From: Bradyrhizobium sp. ISRA430
Lineage (GTDB): Bacteria; Pseudomonadota; Alphaproteobacteria; Rhizobiales; Xanthobacteraceae
DNA: 64,000 bases
Assembly: GCF_029909975.1 (NCBI RefSeq)
Contig: NZ_CP094516.1
Location: forward strand, 2,418,001-2,482,000
Direction of reading: 5' to 3'
Each line of letters opens with the position of its first letter. Position 1 is the first letter of the stretch. Under the pieces are notes generated by a model, which was given only the letters and a program-made list of their open reading frames with translations, was not told where the DNA came from and made no database searches. This document shows positions 10,766 to 19,505 of this stretch, piece by piece. Made by a program: the position numbers and the translations under genes.

Positions 10766-12354
10766 GCGAAGAGCCCGTGCACATACCAGTTGGCGGGAAC
10801 GGGCTTACCCTCCTCGTCCATGAGCTCGCTGTCGTAGAGACCGTCGCGAAAGATCCAGAAGCGCAGGCCTTCGGCATCTTCCACGCGAAAATAGTCCCGC
10901 GTGAGCTGCTTGCCGTCCTGCCGCCACCATTCCATGGCGATGCGCTCGGGCCCTTCCACCCGCACCACCGCATGCAACGCGCGCCGCCAGGTGAATTGAT
11001 GTGGCGCGCCGTCGGGCACGGTTGCGAACGGCACCTTGATCGGCTCCGGCTTGTCGAACAGCCTGAGCGGACGCAGCGGCGGCTCGCTCTCGATGCGCGC
11101 CGGCCATTCGGCCTGCATGGCCGCGGCGAGATGGTGCTGCGCGGGCGCAGCCAGCACCGCGCGCTCGGGGATATGGGTGTCTTGCGGCAGGTGCACGACG
11201 ACGCGTTTTCCCCCGATGCGCGCGGCGATGCGGTCGATCAGCGCGGCGAGCTCGTCATTGTCGTGAACATGGGCGTCGAGATCGCGCTGCTCCTGCACCA
11301 CGATCTCGGTGCGGCTCGCCGACAGCCGCACCATGTCGAAGCCGAAACCGGGATCGAGGGGATCGGCGAGCGCATCGAGCCGCTCGCGAAACAGCCGATC
11401 GATGATGGCGCCTCGCGTCACCGGCCGCCCGGTCTCGACCATGATCGTGCGCACCACACCGTCGGTGCGGAAGAAGGCGGCCTCTAGCCGCCGCGCGCCC
11501 TTGCCCTGCTTCTCCATGGAGGCCACGAGCGTGTCTGCGAGCCGCGACAGCGTCATCGCGATCATGGTGTCGGTCGCGATCGGCTCGGCAAAACGTTTCT
11601 CCACGATGTAATCGGGGAGCGGCTTGCGCGGACTGATCGGCGCATCGCCCTGTCCCACCGCATGCGCGAGCAGCATGGAGAACCGGGCGCCGAACCGCGC
11701 GGTGATCTCGTGCGGCTCGCGCGAGGCGACATCGCCGATGGTCTTCAGTCCCGCGCGGCGCAGACCGACGGTGATGGCATCAACCGCACCAAGCGCAGAC
11801 ACCGGAAGCCGACTGACCGCCTCCGCCTCTCCGCCATCGGCGACGATGGTACCAGATGCCTGCCGCGTCAGCGTGCGCGCGCAGACCGAGGTGCCGGCGA
11901 TCGCCGCGCTGACGGCAAAGCCCTGCCGCGCGAGCGCACGGACCAGCGTCTGCAGCAGTGCAGCCTCGCCGCCGAACAAATGCGCGCAGCCGGTGATGTC
12001 CAGGAACAGCCCATGCGGCGGATCGAGCGCCACCAGCGGCGTGAAGCGGTCGCACCAGTCGGCGATATCGCTGAGCGTCTTTGCATCGGCCGCGATATCC
12101 GCGTCGAACACTTTCAGGTCCGGACACATCGCCCGCGCATTCGCCAAGGGCAGGCCGATGTGCAGGCCGAGGCGCTCGGCGGCCTCATCGAGCGCGTGGA
12201 TCACCAGCGCGTTATTGTCCTTGGCAACGACGATGCTGGGCTCATTGTTTTTATCCAGCCCGACGTTGCCGAAGAACCGCTTGATCCGGTCGATGGGCAG
12301 GCGCGGCAGCCACAGGCTGAGAATACGCCGACGGTTCACTGAACAGGCACTCAT
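10762..12354 (-). CDS. imuB: ImuB, catalytically inactive Y-family polymerase homologue
   Basis: A 530-residue adaptor of the mutasome that bridges ImuA, DnaE2 and the sliding clamp. It has the Y-family fold (LSLWLPRLPIDR at the N-terminus, GLFLDITGCAHLFGGE near residue 115, helix-hairpin-helix around GLKTIGDVASREPHEITARFG) but lacks the aspartate and the Asp-Glu pair that bind catalytic metals, as known for ImuB. The C-terminal tail (RVEDAEGLRFWIFRDGLY) is also typical. The start is taken at the ATG at 12354, whose product begins MSACSVNRRR; a longer frame to 12441 lies wholly inside imuA. It overlaps imuA by 104 bp and dnaE2 by 4 bp. Confidence 0.94.
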   Translation of the reverse strand: MSACSVNRRRILSLWLPRLPIDRIKRFFGNVGLDKNNEPSIVVAKDNNALVIHALDEAAERLGLHIGLPLANARAMCPDLKVFDADIAADAKTLSDIADWCDRFTPLVALDPPHGLFLDITGCAHLFGGEAALLQTLVRALARQGFAVSAAIAGTSVCARTLTRQASGTIVADGGEAEAVSRLPVSALGAVDAITVGLRRAGLKTIGDVASREPHEITARFGARFSMLLAHAVGQGDAPISPRKPLPDYIVEKRFAEPIATDTMIAMTLSRLADTLVASMEKQGKGARRLEAAFFRTDGVVRTIMVETGRPVTRGAIIDRLFRERLDALADPLDPGFGFDMVRLSASRTEIVVQEQRDLDAHVHDNDELAALIDRIAARIGGKRVVVHLPQDTHIPERAVLAAPAQHHLAAAMQAEWPARIESEPPLRPLRLFDKPEPIKVPFATVPDGAPHQFTWRRALHAVVRVEGPERIAMEWWRQDGKQLTRDYFRVEDAEGLRFWIFRDGLYDSELMDEEGKPVPANWYVHGLFA

Positions 12355-13057
12355 CACATTTCCATTCCATGATCCACCGGCCACACGGGCCATGACGATT
12401 GCGCAAGAGCTCGGCATCGAAGCGCGGCGCGCCCCAGGCACTCCAAGGCGCCGCAGGCATTGAAGCCGGCCCCGGCGGCGAAGGCGCCGCGCGCAGCATC
12501 CATCGCGTCTCCGCGGTCGAGGGCAGTGGCTGCGCCGCCATCCGCAGCAAGAACCCGGTCACGCCCGAGGCTTTTGCAGTGAGCGTCAGCTTGCGGCTCG
12601 CCACGAGATCGAACTGTCGCGTCTCGCCCCAGAGCTCGAGCACGACGGCGCCGAGCGCATCGCAGGCGAGCGCGTCGGCTGACATGCGCAATGCGGTCTC
12701 GACATCGGCGGCGCGCACTATCACTACGCGACGCGGATCGAGGCCGAGCTCGGCGAGCCCGCTCATCGACAGCGCGCCCGCCTCCATGTCCGAAAAATCC
12801 TGCCGCACCCACAACAGCGGCCGGCGCGCGGTCACGCGGCCCGCAAGCCCGGTGACGAAACCCGTCGCGGCCGTGCCCTGGCGCCCCTCGCAAAACACCT
12901 CGTGGATTGCCGCGCGGGCGAGTCCGCCCTGCAAGGCGCTATCGGCCTCGCTGTGGCCCAGCGCCACGCAATCGCGATGATGCGCGGCCACTGCCGTCTC
13001 GATGCGTTCGATCTGGCCGCGCAAGGTCGCAAGCGCGCTTCTACGTGCGCCGCTCAT
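12251..13057 (-). CDS. imuA: ImuA, RecA-like mutagenesis protein
   Basis: A 268-residue protein related to RecA/SulA and first gene of the imuA-imuB-dnaE2 operon. The RecA-like core runs from about residue 48 to 200 (IHEVFCEG, TARRPLLWVRQDFSD, LGLDPRRVVIVRA, GAVVLELWG). No clear Walker A loop is seen, in keeping with the family. The ATG at 13057 has AGGAGC upstream. The last 34 codons overlap imuB in another frame, which is unusually long. The LexA-type box at 13124-13138 lies 67 bp upstream of the start. Confidence 0.92.
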   Translation of the reverse strand: MSGARRSALATLRGQIERIETAVAAHHRDCVALGHSEADSALQGGLARAAIHEVFCEGRQGTAATGFVTGLAGRVTARRPLLWVRQDFSDMEAGALSMSGLAELGLDPRRVVIVRAADVETALRMSADALACDALGAVVLELWGETRQFDLVASRKLTLTAKASGVTGFLLRMAAQPLPSTAETRWMLRAAPSPPGPASMPAAPWSAWGAPRFDAELLRNRHGPCGRWIMEWKCDECLFSEPSAYSQPVAAAPAHRPDQAVLRQRRAG

Positions 13058-13123
13058 GCTCGCCGCTCCTTAGCTGATGGGTGGCCGTGGCTCTCAAAAA
13101 GAAAACCAACGGCTGGCTCATTT

Positions 13124-13138
13124 GTTCATGATATGTTC
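13124..13138. promoter_or_regulatory. LexA (SOS) box, GTTC-N7-GTTC
   Basis: The sequence GTTCATGATATGTTC matches exactly the alphaproteobacterial LexA operator, a direct GTTC repeat with seven bases between. It lies between imuA (start 13057, minus) and the UdgX gene (start 13224, plus), so it can serve both promoters. Confidence 0.88.
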
Positions 13139-13223
13139 TAATATAAAGCTAACGGCGCCCCTGGAGTCAATCGAATTGGCGCGCCAGCAAATTCATGAGC
13201 GGAATCAAGAGGATTCAAGTGCC

Positions 13224-14621
13224 ATGTACCTCATCACCCTCGACAGCGAGACCGATTTCGACGGCTGGCGCAAAACCGCTCGCGCGCTCGCACTGCATCA
13301 TGTCGCGCCGGCTGAGGTGACGTGGAGCGTACAGGGCCGCACGAAAGACGAGATGCCACCCGGCCTGTGCGAAGCGCCAGGCCTTCCACCGATCGAAACC
13401 GACAGCACCTTCAGCGTGCCGGCCAATTTCATCGAGCTCGCACGCGTCGCGATCCTGCATCACAACAGTGAGCGCTTTGCGCTGCTCTATCGCCTGCTGT
13501 GGCGATTGCGGAGCGATCACGACCTGCTCGAGACCAGGACAGATCCCGATGTCGCGATAGCAACAGCGATGGCTGGCAGCGTGCATCGCGACGTACAGCG
13601 GATGCGCGACGTCGTCCGGTTCCGCGAGATCGGACGCGAGCACAAGACGCACTTCGCCGCTTGGTTCGTGCCGGAGCATCACATCGTCGAATTCGCAGCC
13701 CCCTTCTTTGCGCGCCGCTATGCCGACATGCCCTGGTCGATCCTCACGCCCGACATTTGCGCCCACTGGGACGGCCACGCGATCTCGTTCACGCCAGGGA
13801 TCAGCCAGACGGAGATGCCCGCCCCAAACCGGCTGGAGGAAACCTGGCGCCGTCACTTCCGATCGGACCAACCGATCGCACCGGAGGCGCCGAAGAAGCG
13901 CCGCAGGAACTTGTCGGAAGCTTCGATACTTGAACCTCTGCTCTCTGATGCCGAACGCTGGACCGGCGGAAGGATCACCCCGCCCTCGGAGCCATCCATG
14001 AAACGCAAATCCGCCGCTGACGATCTCGAAACGCTGCGCGACGAAGCCGCCCATTGCCGCGCCTGCCATCTCTACAAGGATGCGACGCAGACTGTATTCG
14101 GCGAAGGTCCAAAGAGTGCCACCATCATGCTGGTCGGCGAGCAGCCCGGCGACAAGGAAGACCTCGCCGGCCATCCCTTCGTCGGACCTGCCGGCCAGAT
14201 ACTCGACCGCGCGCTGGAAGAGGCCGGCGTCGACCGCAAGAAGGTCTATGTCACCAACGCGGTCAAACATTTCAAATTCGTGCCCCGCGGAAAAATCCGC
14301 CTGCACCAGAAGCCGAACACGCCGGAGATCCGCGCCTGCCGGCAATGGTACGAGCGGGAACTGGCAGCCCTTCAGCCCAGTCTCGTCGTCGCGATGGGAG
14401 CGACCGCCGCACAGAGCGTGTTCGGCAAGATCACCCCGATCGGCAAAAACCGCGGTCGGCTGATCGAGCTGCCTGATGGGCGCAAGGCGCTGGTGACGGT
14501 GCATCCGTCCTATCTGCTACGGCTGCCTGACCCCGAAGCCAAGGAACAGGAGTATCGCCGCTTCGTCGGCGATCTCAGGCTCGCGGCCGGCTTCCGGGAA
14601 AAATCAGCAAGGGCAGCGTGA
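13224..14621 (+). CDS. udgX: UdgX-family uracil-DNA binding protein with N-terminal DUF4130-like domain
   Basis: A 465-residue two-domain protein. Residues 1-250 resemble the 'probable DNA metabolism protein' (TIGR03915/DUF4130) domain. Residues 255-465 are a family-4-like uracil-DNA glycosylase. GEQPGD at 305-310, TNAVKHFKF at 344-352, the loop RGKIRLHQKP with His361, and HPSYLLR at 427-433 match UdgX, in which this histidine forms a covalent bond to the abasic site after uracil removal. Cys278 and Cys281 may bind an Fe-S cluster. The ATG at 13224 follows AGAGGA; earlier in-frame codons would run across the LexA box. Divergent from imuA, so probably SOS-induced. Confidence 0.92.
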   Translation: MYLITLDSETDFDGWRKTARALALHHVAPAEVTWSVQGRTKDEMPPGLCEAPGLPPIETDSTFSVPANFIELARVAILHHNSERFALLYRLLWRLRSDHDLLETRTDPDVAIATAMAGSVHRDVQRMRDVVRFREIGREHKTHFAAWFVPEHHIVEFAAPFFARRYADMPWSILTPDICAHWDGHAISFTPGISQTEMPAPNRLEETWRRHFRSDQPIAPEAPKKRRRNLSEASILEPLLSDAERWTGGRITPPSEPSMKRKSAADDLETLRDEAAHCRACHLYKDATQTVFGEGPKSATIMLVGEQPGDKEDLAGHPFVGPAGQILDRALEEAGVDRKKVYVTNAVKHFKFVPRGKIRLHQKPNTPEIRACRQWYERELAALQPSLVVAMGATAAQSVFGKITPIGKNRGRLIELPDGRKALVTVHPSYLLRLPDPEAKEQEYRRFVGDLRLAAGFREKSARAA

Positions 14622-14677
14622 CGTAGCGCACGCCGCATCGCAACAGATTCGGTAGTGAAGCACCGTCATTTCAACTG

Positions 14678-14718
14678 CCTGTCACATGCCGCGCGCAAAA
14701 TCGCGGCCTTGTGACAGG
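14678..14718 (+). promoter_or_regulatory. 5'-UTR hairpin masking the phosphate transporter ribosome-binding site
   Basis: The arms CCTGTCACA/TGTGACAGG (14678-14686 and 14710-14718) and GCCGCG/CGCGGC (14688-14693 and 14702-14707) form about 15 base pairs around an 8-base loop. The last three bases of the stem (AGG) are the first part of the AGGAG ribosome-binding site at 14716-14720, eight bases before the ATG at 14729. This suggests translational control, or a dyad DNA operator. Confidence 0.7.
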
Positions 14719-14728
14719 AGAATTTGAA

Positions 14729-16351
14729 ATGAGTGACGTTGCTTTGCCCGGCTCCATCGAGCCAGCCTTGCGGAGGGGACCCGACCTTGACCGCGGATTC
14801 CATCCCCTCACCGGCGTGATCTACATGGGGGTGATCGCCGCTGCACTGCTCTTCGTCGCCTACAGCATTTGGGTCGACGTTGATGCGACCGGCACGCAGG
14901 TCAAGACCATCGCGCCCTTCCTCCTGCTCTTCGTCGCGCTTCTGATCGCGCTCGGCTTTGAGTTCGTCAACGGCTTCCACGACACCGCCAACGCGGTCGC
15001 GACCGTGATCTACACGCGCTCGCTGCCCGCCCACGTCGCCGTCGTGTGGTCCGGCATGTTCAACCTGTTCGGCGTGCTGCTCTCGTCCGGCGCGGTCGCA
15101 TTCGGCATCGTGTCGCTGCTGCCGGTCGAGCTGATCCTCCAGGTCGGCTCCAGCGCCGGCTTCGCCATGGTGTTCGCGCTTCTGATCGCGGCCATCATCT
15201 GGAACGCCGGGACCTGGTATTTCGGCCTGCCGGCCTCGAGCTCGCACACACTGATCGGCTCGATCATGGGCGTGGGCATCATGAACGCGGTCCTGCATGG
15301 CCGCAGTGGCACCTCGGGCGTCGACTGGACGCAGGCTACCAACATCGGCAAGGCACTGCTGCTGTCGCCGCTGTTCGGCTTCGCGCTCGCCGCCGGCCTT
15401 CTCCTGATCCTCCGTACCGTGCTGCTGCGCGCCACGCCCGCTTTGTTCGGCGAGCCGAAGGGCGACCAGCCGCCGCCGTGGTGGATCCGTGGCATCTTGA
15501 TCCTCACCTGCACGCTGGTGAGCTTCTTCCATGGCTCCAACGACGGCCAGAAGGGCATGGGCTTGATCATGCTGATCCTGATCGGCACCGTGCCGACCGC
15601 CTACGCGCTCAACCGCGCGCTGCCGGCGAACCAGATCGAGCAGTTCAGCAAGAACTCGGAAGCAGCGAGCAAGGTGATCGAATCCAAGGCTGCCGGCTAC
15701 AACGTGATCGGCAACCCGCGGCCCGCGGTGACCAACTACGTGGCCGCGCACGAGATCAACGGCGGCACGTTCCCCTCGCTCGCCGTGCTGGTTCGCGATA
15801 TCGCAAAGCAGGTCACCACCTACGGCTCGCTCGCCAAAGTGCCGGCGGAAGCCGTCGGCAACACCCGCAACGACATGTACCTCGCCTCGGAAGCGCTGCG
15901 CTTCCTGATGAAGGACAAGGAAGCCGAGCTTAGCGCCGACGATGTCGCTGTGCTTAATGCCTACAAGGGCTCGCTCGACAGCGCCACGAAGTTCATCCCC
16001 GGCTGGGTGAAGATCGCGGTCGCCATCGCGCTCGGCCTCGGCACCATGGTCGGCTGGAAGCGCATCGTGGTCACAGTCGGCGAGAAGATCGGCAAGACAC
16101 ACCTTACCTATGCGCAAGGCGCCTGCGCCGAGATCACGGCGGCTGCCACCATCGCCGCTGCCGACGTTTACGGCCTGCCGGTCTCGACCACCCACGTGCT
16201 GTCGTCCGGCATCGCCGGCACCATGGCCGCCAACGGCTCGGGCCTGCAATGGGCCACGATCCGCAACATCGCCATGGCCTGGGTACTGACCCTGCCGGCC
16301 GCGATGATCATCTCGGGCGTGCTGTACTACGTCTTCTCGCGCATGTTCTGA
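14729..16351 (+). CDS. pit: PiT-family inorganic phosphate transporter
   Basis: A 540-residue inner-membrane low-affinity phosphate:proton (or metal phosphate) symporter. The two signature repeats are visible: GFEFVNGFHDTANAVATVIYTRSL near residue 75 and SFFHGSNDGQKGMGLIMLIL near residue 270. A hydrophilic central loop follows (about 295-425), then a second membrane block with LPVSTTHVLSSG. The N-terminal cytoplasmic tail is about 30 residues. The ATG at 14729 has AGGAG upstream; a GTG six codons earlier sits inside the hairpin and is less likely. A bidirectional terminator lies downstream. Confidence 0.95.
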   Translation: MSDVALPGSIEPALRRGPDLDRGFHPLTGVIYMGVIAAALLFVAYSIWVDVDATGTQVKTIAPFLLLFVALLIALGFEFVNGFHDTANAVATVIYTRSLPAHVAVVWSGMFNLFGVLLSSGAVAFGIVSLLPVELILQVGSSAGFAMVFALLIAAIIWNAGTWYFGLPASSSHTLIGSIMGVGIMNAVLHGRSGTSGVDWTQATNIGKALLLSPLFGFALAAGLLLILRTVLLRATPALFGEPKGDQPPPWWIRGILILTCTLVSFFHGSNDGQKGMGLIMLILIGTVPTAYALNRALPANQIEQFSKNSEAASKVIESKAAGYNVIGNPRPAVTNYVAAHEINGGTFPSLAVLVRDIAKQVTTYGSLAKVPAEAVGNTRNDMYLASEALRFLMKDKEAELSADDVAVLNAYKGSLDSATKFIPGWVKIAVAIALGLGTMVGWKRIVVTVGEKIGKTHLTYAQGACAEITAAATIAAADVYGLPVSTTHVLSSGIAGTMAANGSGLQWATIRNIAMAWVLTLPAAMIISGVLYYVFSRMF

Positions 16352-16373
16352 GCGATCAGATAAACTCGAAAGC

Positions 16374-16405
16374 AAAAGGGCCCGTGTTGATGCACGGGCC
16401 CTTTT
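16374..16405. terminator. Bidirectional intrinsic terminator
   Basis: A 13-base stem (AAAAGGGCCCGTG with CACGGGCCCTTTT) around a 6-base loop, with an A-run on one side and a T-run on the other. It lies between the convergent pit and M20 genes and serves both. Confidence 0.9.
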
Positions 16406-16428
16406 CCGATGCACTCGTCGTCAAAAGA

Positions 16429-17601
16429 TCACGACGCCGGCAGCGACTCCTCGACCAGCTTGATCCAGTAGGACGTGCCGTAGACGATCGCCTCGTCGTT
16501 GAAATTGTAGGCGGGGTGATGCAGGCCCGCGCTGTCGCCATTGCCGCAGAAGATGAAGGCGCCGGGACGCGCTTCCAGCATATAGGCAAAATCCTCGCCG
16601 CCCATCAGCGGCGGCATCTCGAGAACGTTGGCTTCGCCCGCCACCTGCTTCGCGATACGCGTCGCCACCTCGGTCTGCGCGACGTGATTGTTCACCACGG
16701 GATAGTTGCGCTTGTAGTGCAGGTCGATCTTGGCGCCCGTGATCTGCGTCACGCCCGCCACCACTTCGTGCACGCGCTTCTCGACGAGCTTGCGCACCTC
16801 CGGGGTGAGCGTGCGGATGGTGCCCCGCAGCTCCGCGGTCTGCGGAATGACGTTGCGGGCGTTGCCGGCGTGGAATTCGCAGATCGAGATCACGGCCGAT
16901 TCCAGGGGATCGACGCTGCGCGCGACGATCGACTGCAATGCCGTGATGAGTTGCGCGCCGACCAGAACGGAATCAACGCATTTGTGCGGGCGCGCGGCAT
17001 GGCCGCCGAGGCCCTCGATCTTGATGTCGACCTCGTCGGTCGCCGCCATGATCGGGCCCGGCCGGATCGCGAACGAGCCGATCGGAATACCAGGGCCATT
17101 ATGCATGCCGTAGACCTGGTCGATGCCGAACCGCTCCATCAGCCCGTCCTTGACCATGGCCGCACCGCCGGCGCCGCCCTCCTCGGCCGGCTGGAAGATC
17201 ACCACCGCATCGCCGGCGAAGTTCCGGGTCTCGGCGAGGTAGCGCGCCGCACCGAGCAGCATCGCGGTGTGGCCGTCATGGCCGCAGGCATGCATCTTGC
17301 CGGGGTTCTTGGAGGCGTAAGGCAGGTCGGTCTGCTCCTCGACAGGCAGGGCGTCCATGTCGGCGCGCAGGCCGATCGCCTTGAGCCCCTCGCCGGCCGG
17401 CCTCTTGCCCTTGATCACACCGACCACGCCGGTCTGACCGAGGCCGGTCACGACCTCATCGCAGCCGAACTCGCGCAGCCGGTCCGCGACGAATGCGGCA
17501 GTGCGGTGGACGTCATACAGCAGTTCGGGGTGCTGGTGGATGTCCCGCCTCCAGGCCTGGATATCCGGCTGGAGGTCGGCGACACGGTTCACGATGGGCA
17601 T
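16429..17601 (-). CDS. M20 family metallo-amidohydrolase (hippurate/N-acyl amino acid hydrolase type)
   Basis: A 390-residue cytoplasmic zinc amidohydrolase that removes acyl groups from amino acids or similar amides. Visible motifs are HQHPE (residues 22-26), LRADMDALP (78-86), ACGHDGHTAMLLGAA (105-119) with the metal-binding Cys-Gly-His, PAEEGGAGG (138-146) with the catalytic glutamate, and a C-terminal GGEDFAYM and HHPAYNFND. The start is the ATG at 17601 (MPIVNRVADLQPD), typical for the family. The open frame to 18228 only crosses a repeat and the antisense of the next gene. Confidence 0.93.
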   Translation of the reverse strand: MPIVNRVADLQPDIQAWRRDIHQHPELLYDVHRTAAFVADRLREFGCDEVVTGLGQTGVVGVIKGKRPAGEGLKAIGLRADMDALPVEEQTDLPYASKNPGKMHACGHDGHTAMLLGAARYLAETRNFAGDAVVIFQPAEEGGAGGAAMVKDGLMERFGIDQVYGMHNGPGIPIGSFAIRPGPIMAATDEVDIKIEGLGGHAARPHKCVDSVLVGAQLITALQSIVARSVDPLESAVISICEFHAGNARNVIPQTAELRGTIRTLTPEVRKLVEKRVHEVVAGVTQITGAKIDLHYKRNYPVVNNHVAQTEVATRIAKQVAGEANVLEMPPLMGGEDFAYMLEARPGAFIFCGNGDSAGLHHPAYNFNDEAIVYGTSYWIKLVEESLPAS

Positions 17602-17697
17602 GGAGGATCTCAAGCTCTTAATTGGGAATACAGGACTGTCTACCATGCAAGCGCCGCTCCACCCAACTGCCGCGGGCCGGGTGGCCCTGCCCGCCCG

Positions 17698-17782
17698 GCA
17701 TGGCCGGGCTTGTCCCGGTCGGCTTCGTCCGATTATTAGGACGGAAGGCGCGTGGATGCCCGGGACAAGCCCCGGCATGACG
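17698..17782. repeat. Palindromic repeat
   Basis: The outer arms GGCCGGGCTTGTCCCGG (from about 17702) and CCGGGACAAGCCCCGGC (to about 17777) are nearly complementary, with an inner stem CTTCGTCC/GGACGGAAG. It lies in the divergent gap between the amidohydrolase and the GMC oxidoreductase and keeps a spurious frame open on both strands. Confidence 0.75.
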
Positions 17783-17802
17783 CCTGTTTGGGTAGAAGCA
17801 GA

Positions 17803-19422
17803 ATGCCAAGACGGCTCGAAGGTGAGTTTGACTACATTGTCGTCGGGGCCGGCACGGCGGGCTGCATCGTCGCCAACCGGCTCTCGGCCGCCCCCGGAAA
17901 CCGCGTGCTGATCCTGGAGGCCGGCGGCGACGACAACTGGATCTGGTTCCACATCCCGGTCGGCTATCTCTTCGCAATCGGCAATCCGCGCTCGGACTGG
18001 ATGTTCAAGACCGAGGCCGAGCCGGGCCTCAATGGCCGTTTGCTGGCCTATCCGCGCGGCAAGGTCATCGGCGGCTGCTCGGCAATCAACGCCATGATCT
18101 CGATGCGCGGTCAGGCTGCCGACTACGATCATTGGCGCCAGCACGGCATGACCGGCTGGGGCTACGACGACGTCTTGCCGCTGTTCAAGCGGCTGGAGGA
18201 CCACTTTCTCGGCGCGAGCGAGCATCACGGTGTCGGCGGTGGCTGGCGCATCGAGGCGCCGCGGCTGTCATGGGTAGTCCTCGATGCCGTTGGCGACGCG
18301 GCCGAGGAGATGGGCATCAAGCGCATTCCGGATTTCAACACCGGCGACAACGAAGGCACGAGCTATTTCCACGTCAACCAGAAACGCGGCCGGCGCTGGT
18401 CGTCGGCCCGCGGCTTCCTCAAGCCCGCATTGAACCGTCCCAACCTGCGGCTCGAGAAGCATGTGCTGGTCGATCGCCTGATCATCGAGCAGGGCCGCGC
18501 GGTCGGTGTGCGCTTCATCCAGAACGGCGAGATCATCGAGGCGCGCGCCAAGCGCGAGGTGATCCTCTCCGCCGGTGCGATCGGCTCGGTCCAGGTGCTG
18601 CATCGCTCCGGCATCGGCCCTGCCGACTGGCTCTCGCCGCTCGGCATCGATGTGGTGATGGACCAGCCCGGTGTCGGCCGCAACTTGCAGGACCACCTCC
18701 AGCAGCGCGCGATCTACAAGGTCGAGGGCGTGCGCACCCTGAACGAGACCTATTACAATCTATTCCGCCGCGGGCTGATGGGGCTCGACTACGCCTTCCG
18801 CCGCCGCGGTCCACTGACCATGGCGCCATCGCAGCTTGGCATCTTCACCCGCTCCGATGCGACGCGCGCACGCGCCAACATCCAGTTCCACGTGCAGCCG
18901 CTGTCGCTCGACAAGTTCGGCGATCCCCTGCACCGCTTCCCCGCGATCACGGTCAGCGCCTGCAACCTGCAGCCGACCTCGCGCGGCACCGTGCGCCTGC
19001 GCTCGGCGACGCCAGACGAGAAGCCGATGATCGCACCGAATTATCTTTCGACCGACGACGACCGCCAGGTCGCCGCCGACGCGATTCGCACCACGCGCCG
19101 CCTGATGCAGCAGAAGGCGCTCGCCAAATATCGCCCGAGCGAGTACCTGCCCGGCCCCTCCGTCGGCGACGACGATGCCTCGCTCGCCAAGGCCGCCGGC
19201 GACATCGGCACCACCATCTTCCATCCCGTCGGTACCGCGAAGATGGGCACTGCCAACGATCCCATGGCCGTCGTCGACGAGCGCCTGCGCTTCCACGGTC
19301 TCGGCAATCTGCGCGTCGTCGATGCCTCGATCATGCCGACCATCACCTCGGGCAACACCAACACGCCGACCGCGATGATAGCCGAGAAGGGTGCGACGAT
19401 GATTTTGGAGGACGCGAAGTAG
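17803..19422 (+). CDS. GMC family FAD-dependent oxidoreductase (choline dehydrogenase-like)
   Basis: A 539-residue alcohol/choline-type dehydrogenase. FAD is bound by VVGAGTAG (residues 13-20), with GMC signature 1 around YPRGKVIGGCSAINAMI and signature 2 around LSAGAIGSVQVLHRSGIGP. The C-terminus holds HPVGTAKMG, where the catalytic His lies, and TSGNTNTPTAMIAEKGA with the paired Asn. The start is taken at the ATG at 17803 (MPRRLEGEFDYIVVG); the upstream frame is repeat sequence. The ribosome-binding site is weak. The alcohol substrate is unknown. Confidence 0.92.
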   Translation: MPRRLEGEFDYIVVGAGTAGCIVANRLSAAPGNRVLILEAGGDDNWIWFHIPVGYLFAIGNPRSDWMFKTEAEPGLNGRLLAYPRGKVIGGCSAINAMISMRGQAADYDHWRQHGMTGWGYDDVLPLFKRLEDHFLGASEHHGVGGGWRIEAPRLSWVVLDAVGDAAEEMGIKRIPDFNTGDNEGTSYFHVNQKRGRRWSSARGFLKPALNRPNLRLEKHVLVDRLIIEQGRAVGVRFIQNGEIIEARAKREVILSAGAIGSVQVLHRSGIGPADWLSPLGIDVVMDQPGVGRNLQDHLQQRAIYKVEGVRTLNETYYNLFRRGLMGLDYAFRRRGPLTMAPSQLGIFTRSDATRARANIQFHVQPLSLDKFGDPLHRFPAITVSACNLQPTSRGTVRLRSATPDEKPMIAPNYLSTDDDRQVAADAIRTTRRLMQQKALAKYRPSEYLPGPSVGDDDASLAKAAGDIGTTIFHPVGTAKMGTANDPMAVVDERLRFHGLGNLRVVDASIMPTITSGNTNTPTAMIAEKGATMILEDAK

Positions 19423-19426
19423 AGAC

Positions 19427-19503
19427 GTAGCCCGGATGGAGCGCAGCGCAATCCGGGGACCCGTCGCACGCTTAATTCCGGTTTCGCTGCGCTCCCTCCG
19501 GCT
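19427..19503. repeat. 'GTAGCCCGGATG' palindromic repeat (imperfect)
   Basis: The left arm, reading GTAGCCCGGATGGAGCGCAG onward at 19427, and the right arm around TTCGCTGCGCTCCCTCCGG (19482-19500) are largely complementary. Related copies lie at 34092 and 62856. It is between the convergent GMC and permease genes. Confidence 0.75.
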
Positions 19504-19505
19504 TC

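Noticed and set aside
14668..14685. Possible PHO box (two 7-mers with 4-base spacing) before pit
   Set aside because: The first half matches the CTGTCAT consensus at only four of seven bases; the hairpin explains the CTGTCAC better.
16429..18228. A 599-codon frame extending the M20 amidohydrolase upstream
   Set aside because: The extra part crosses a palindromic repeat and the antisense of the GMC oxidoreductase; the family start is at 17601.
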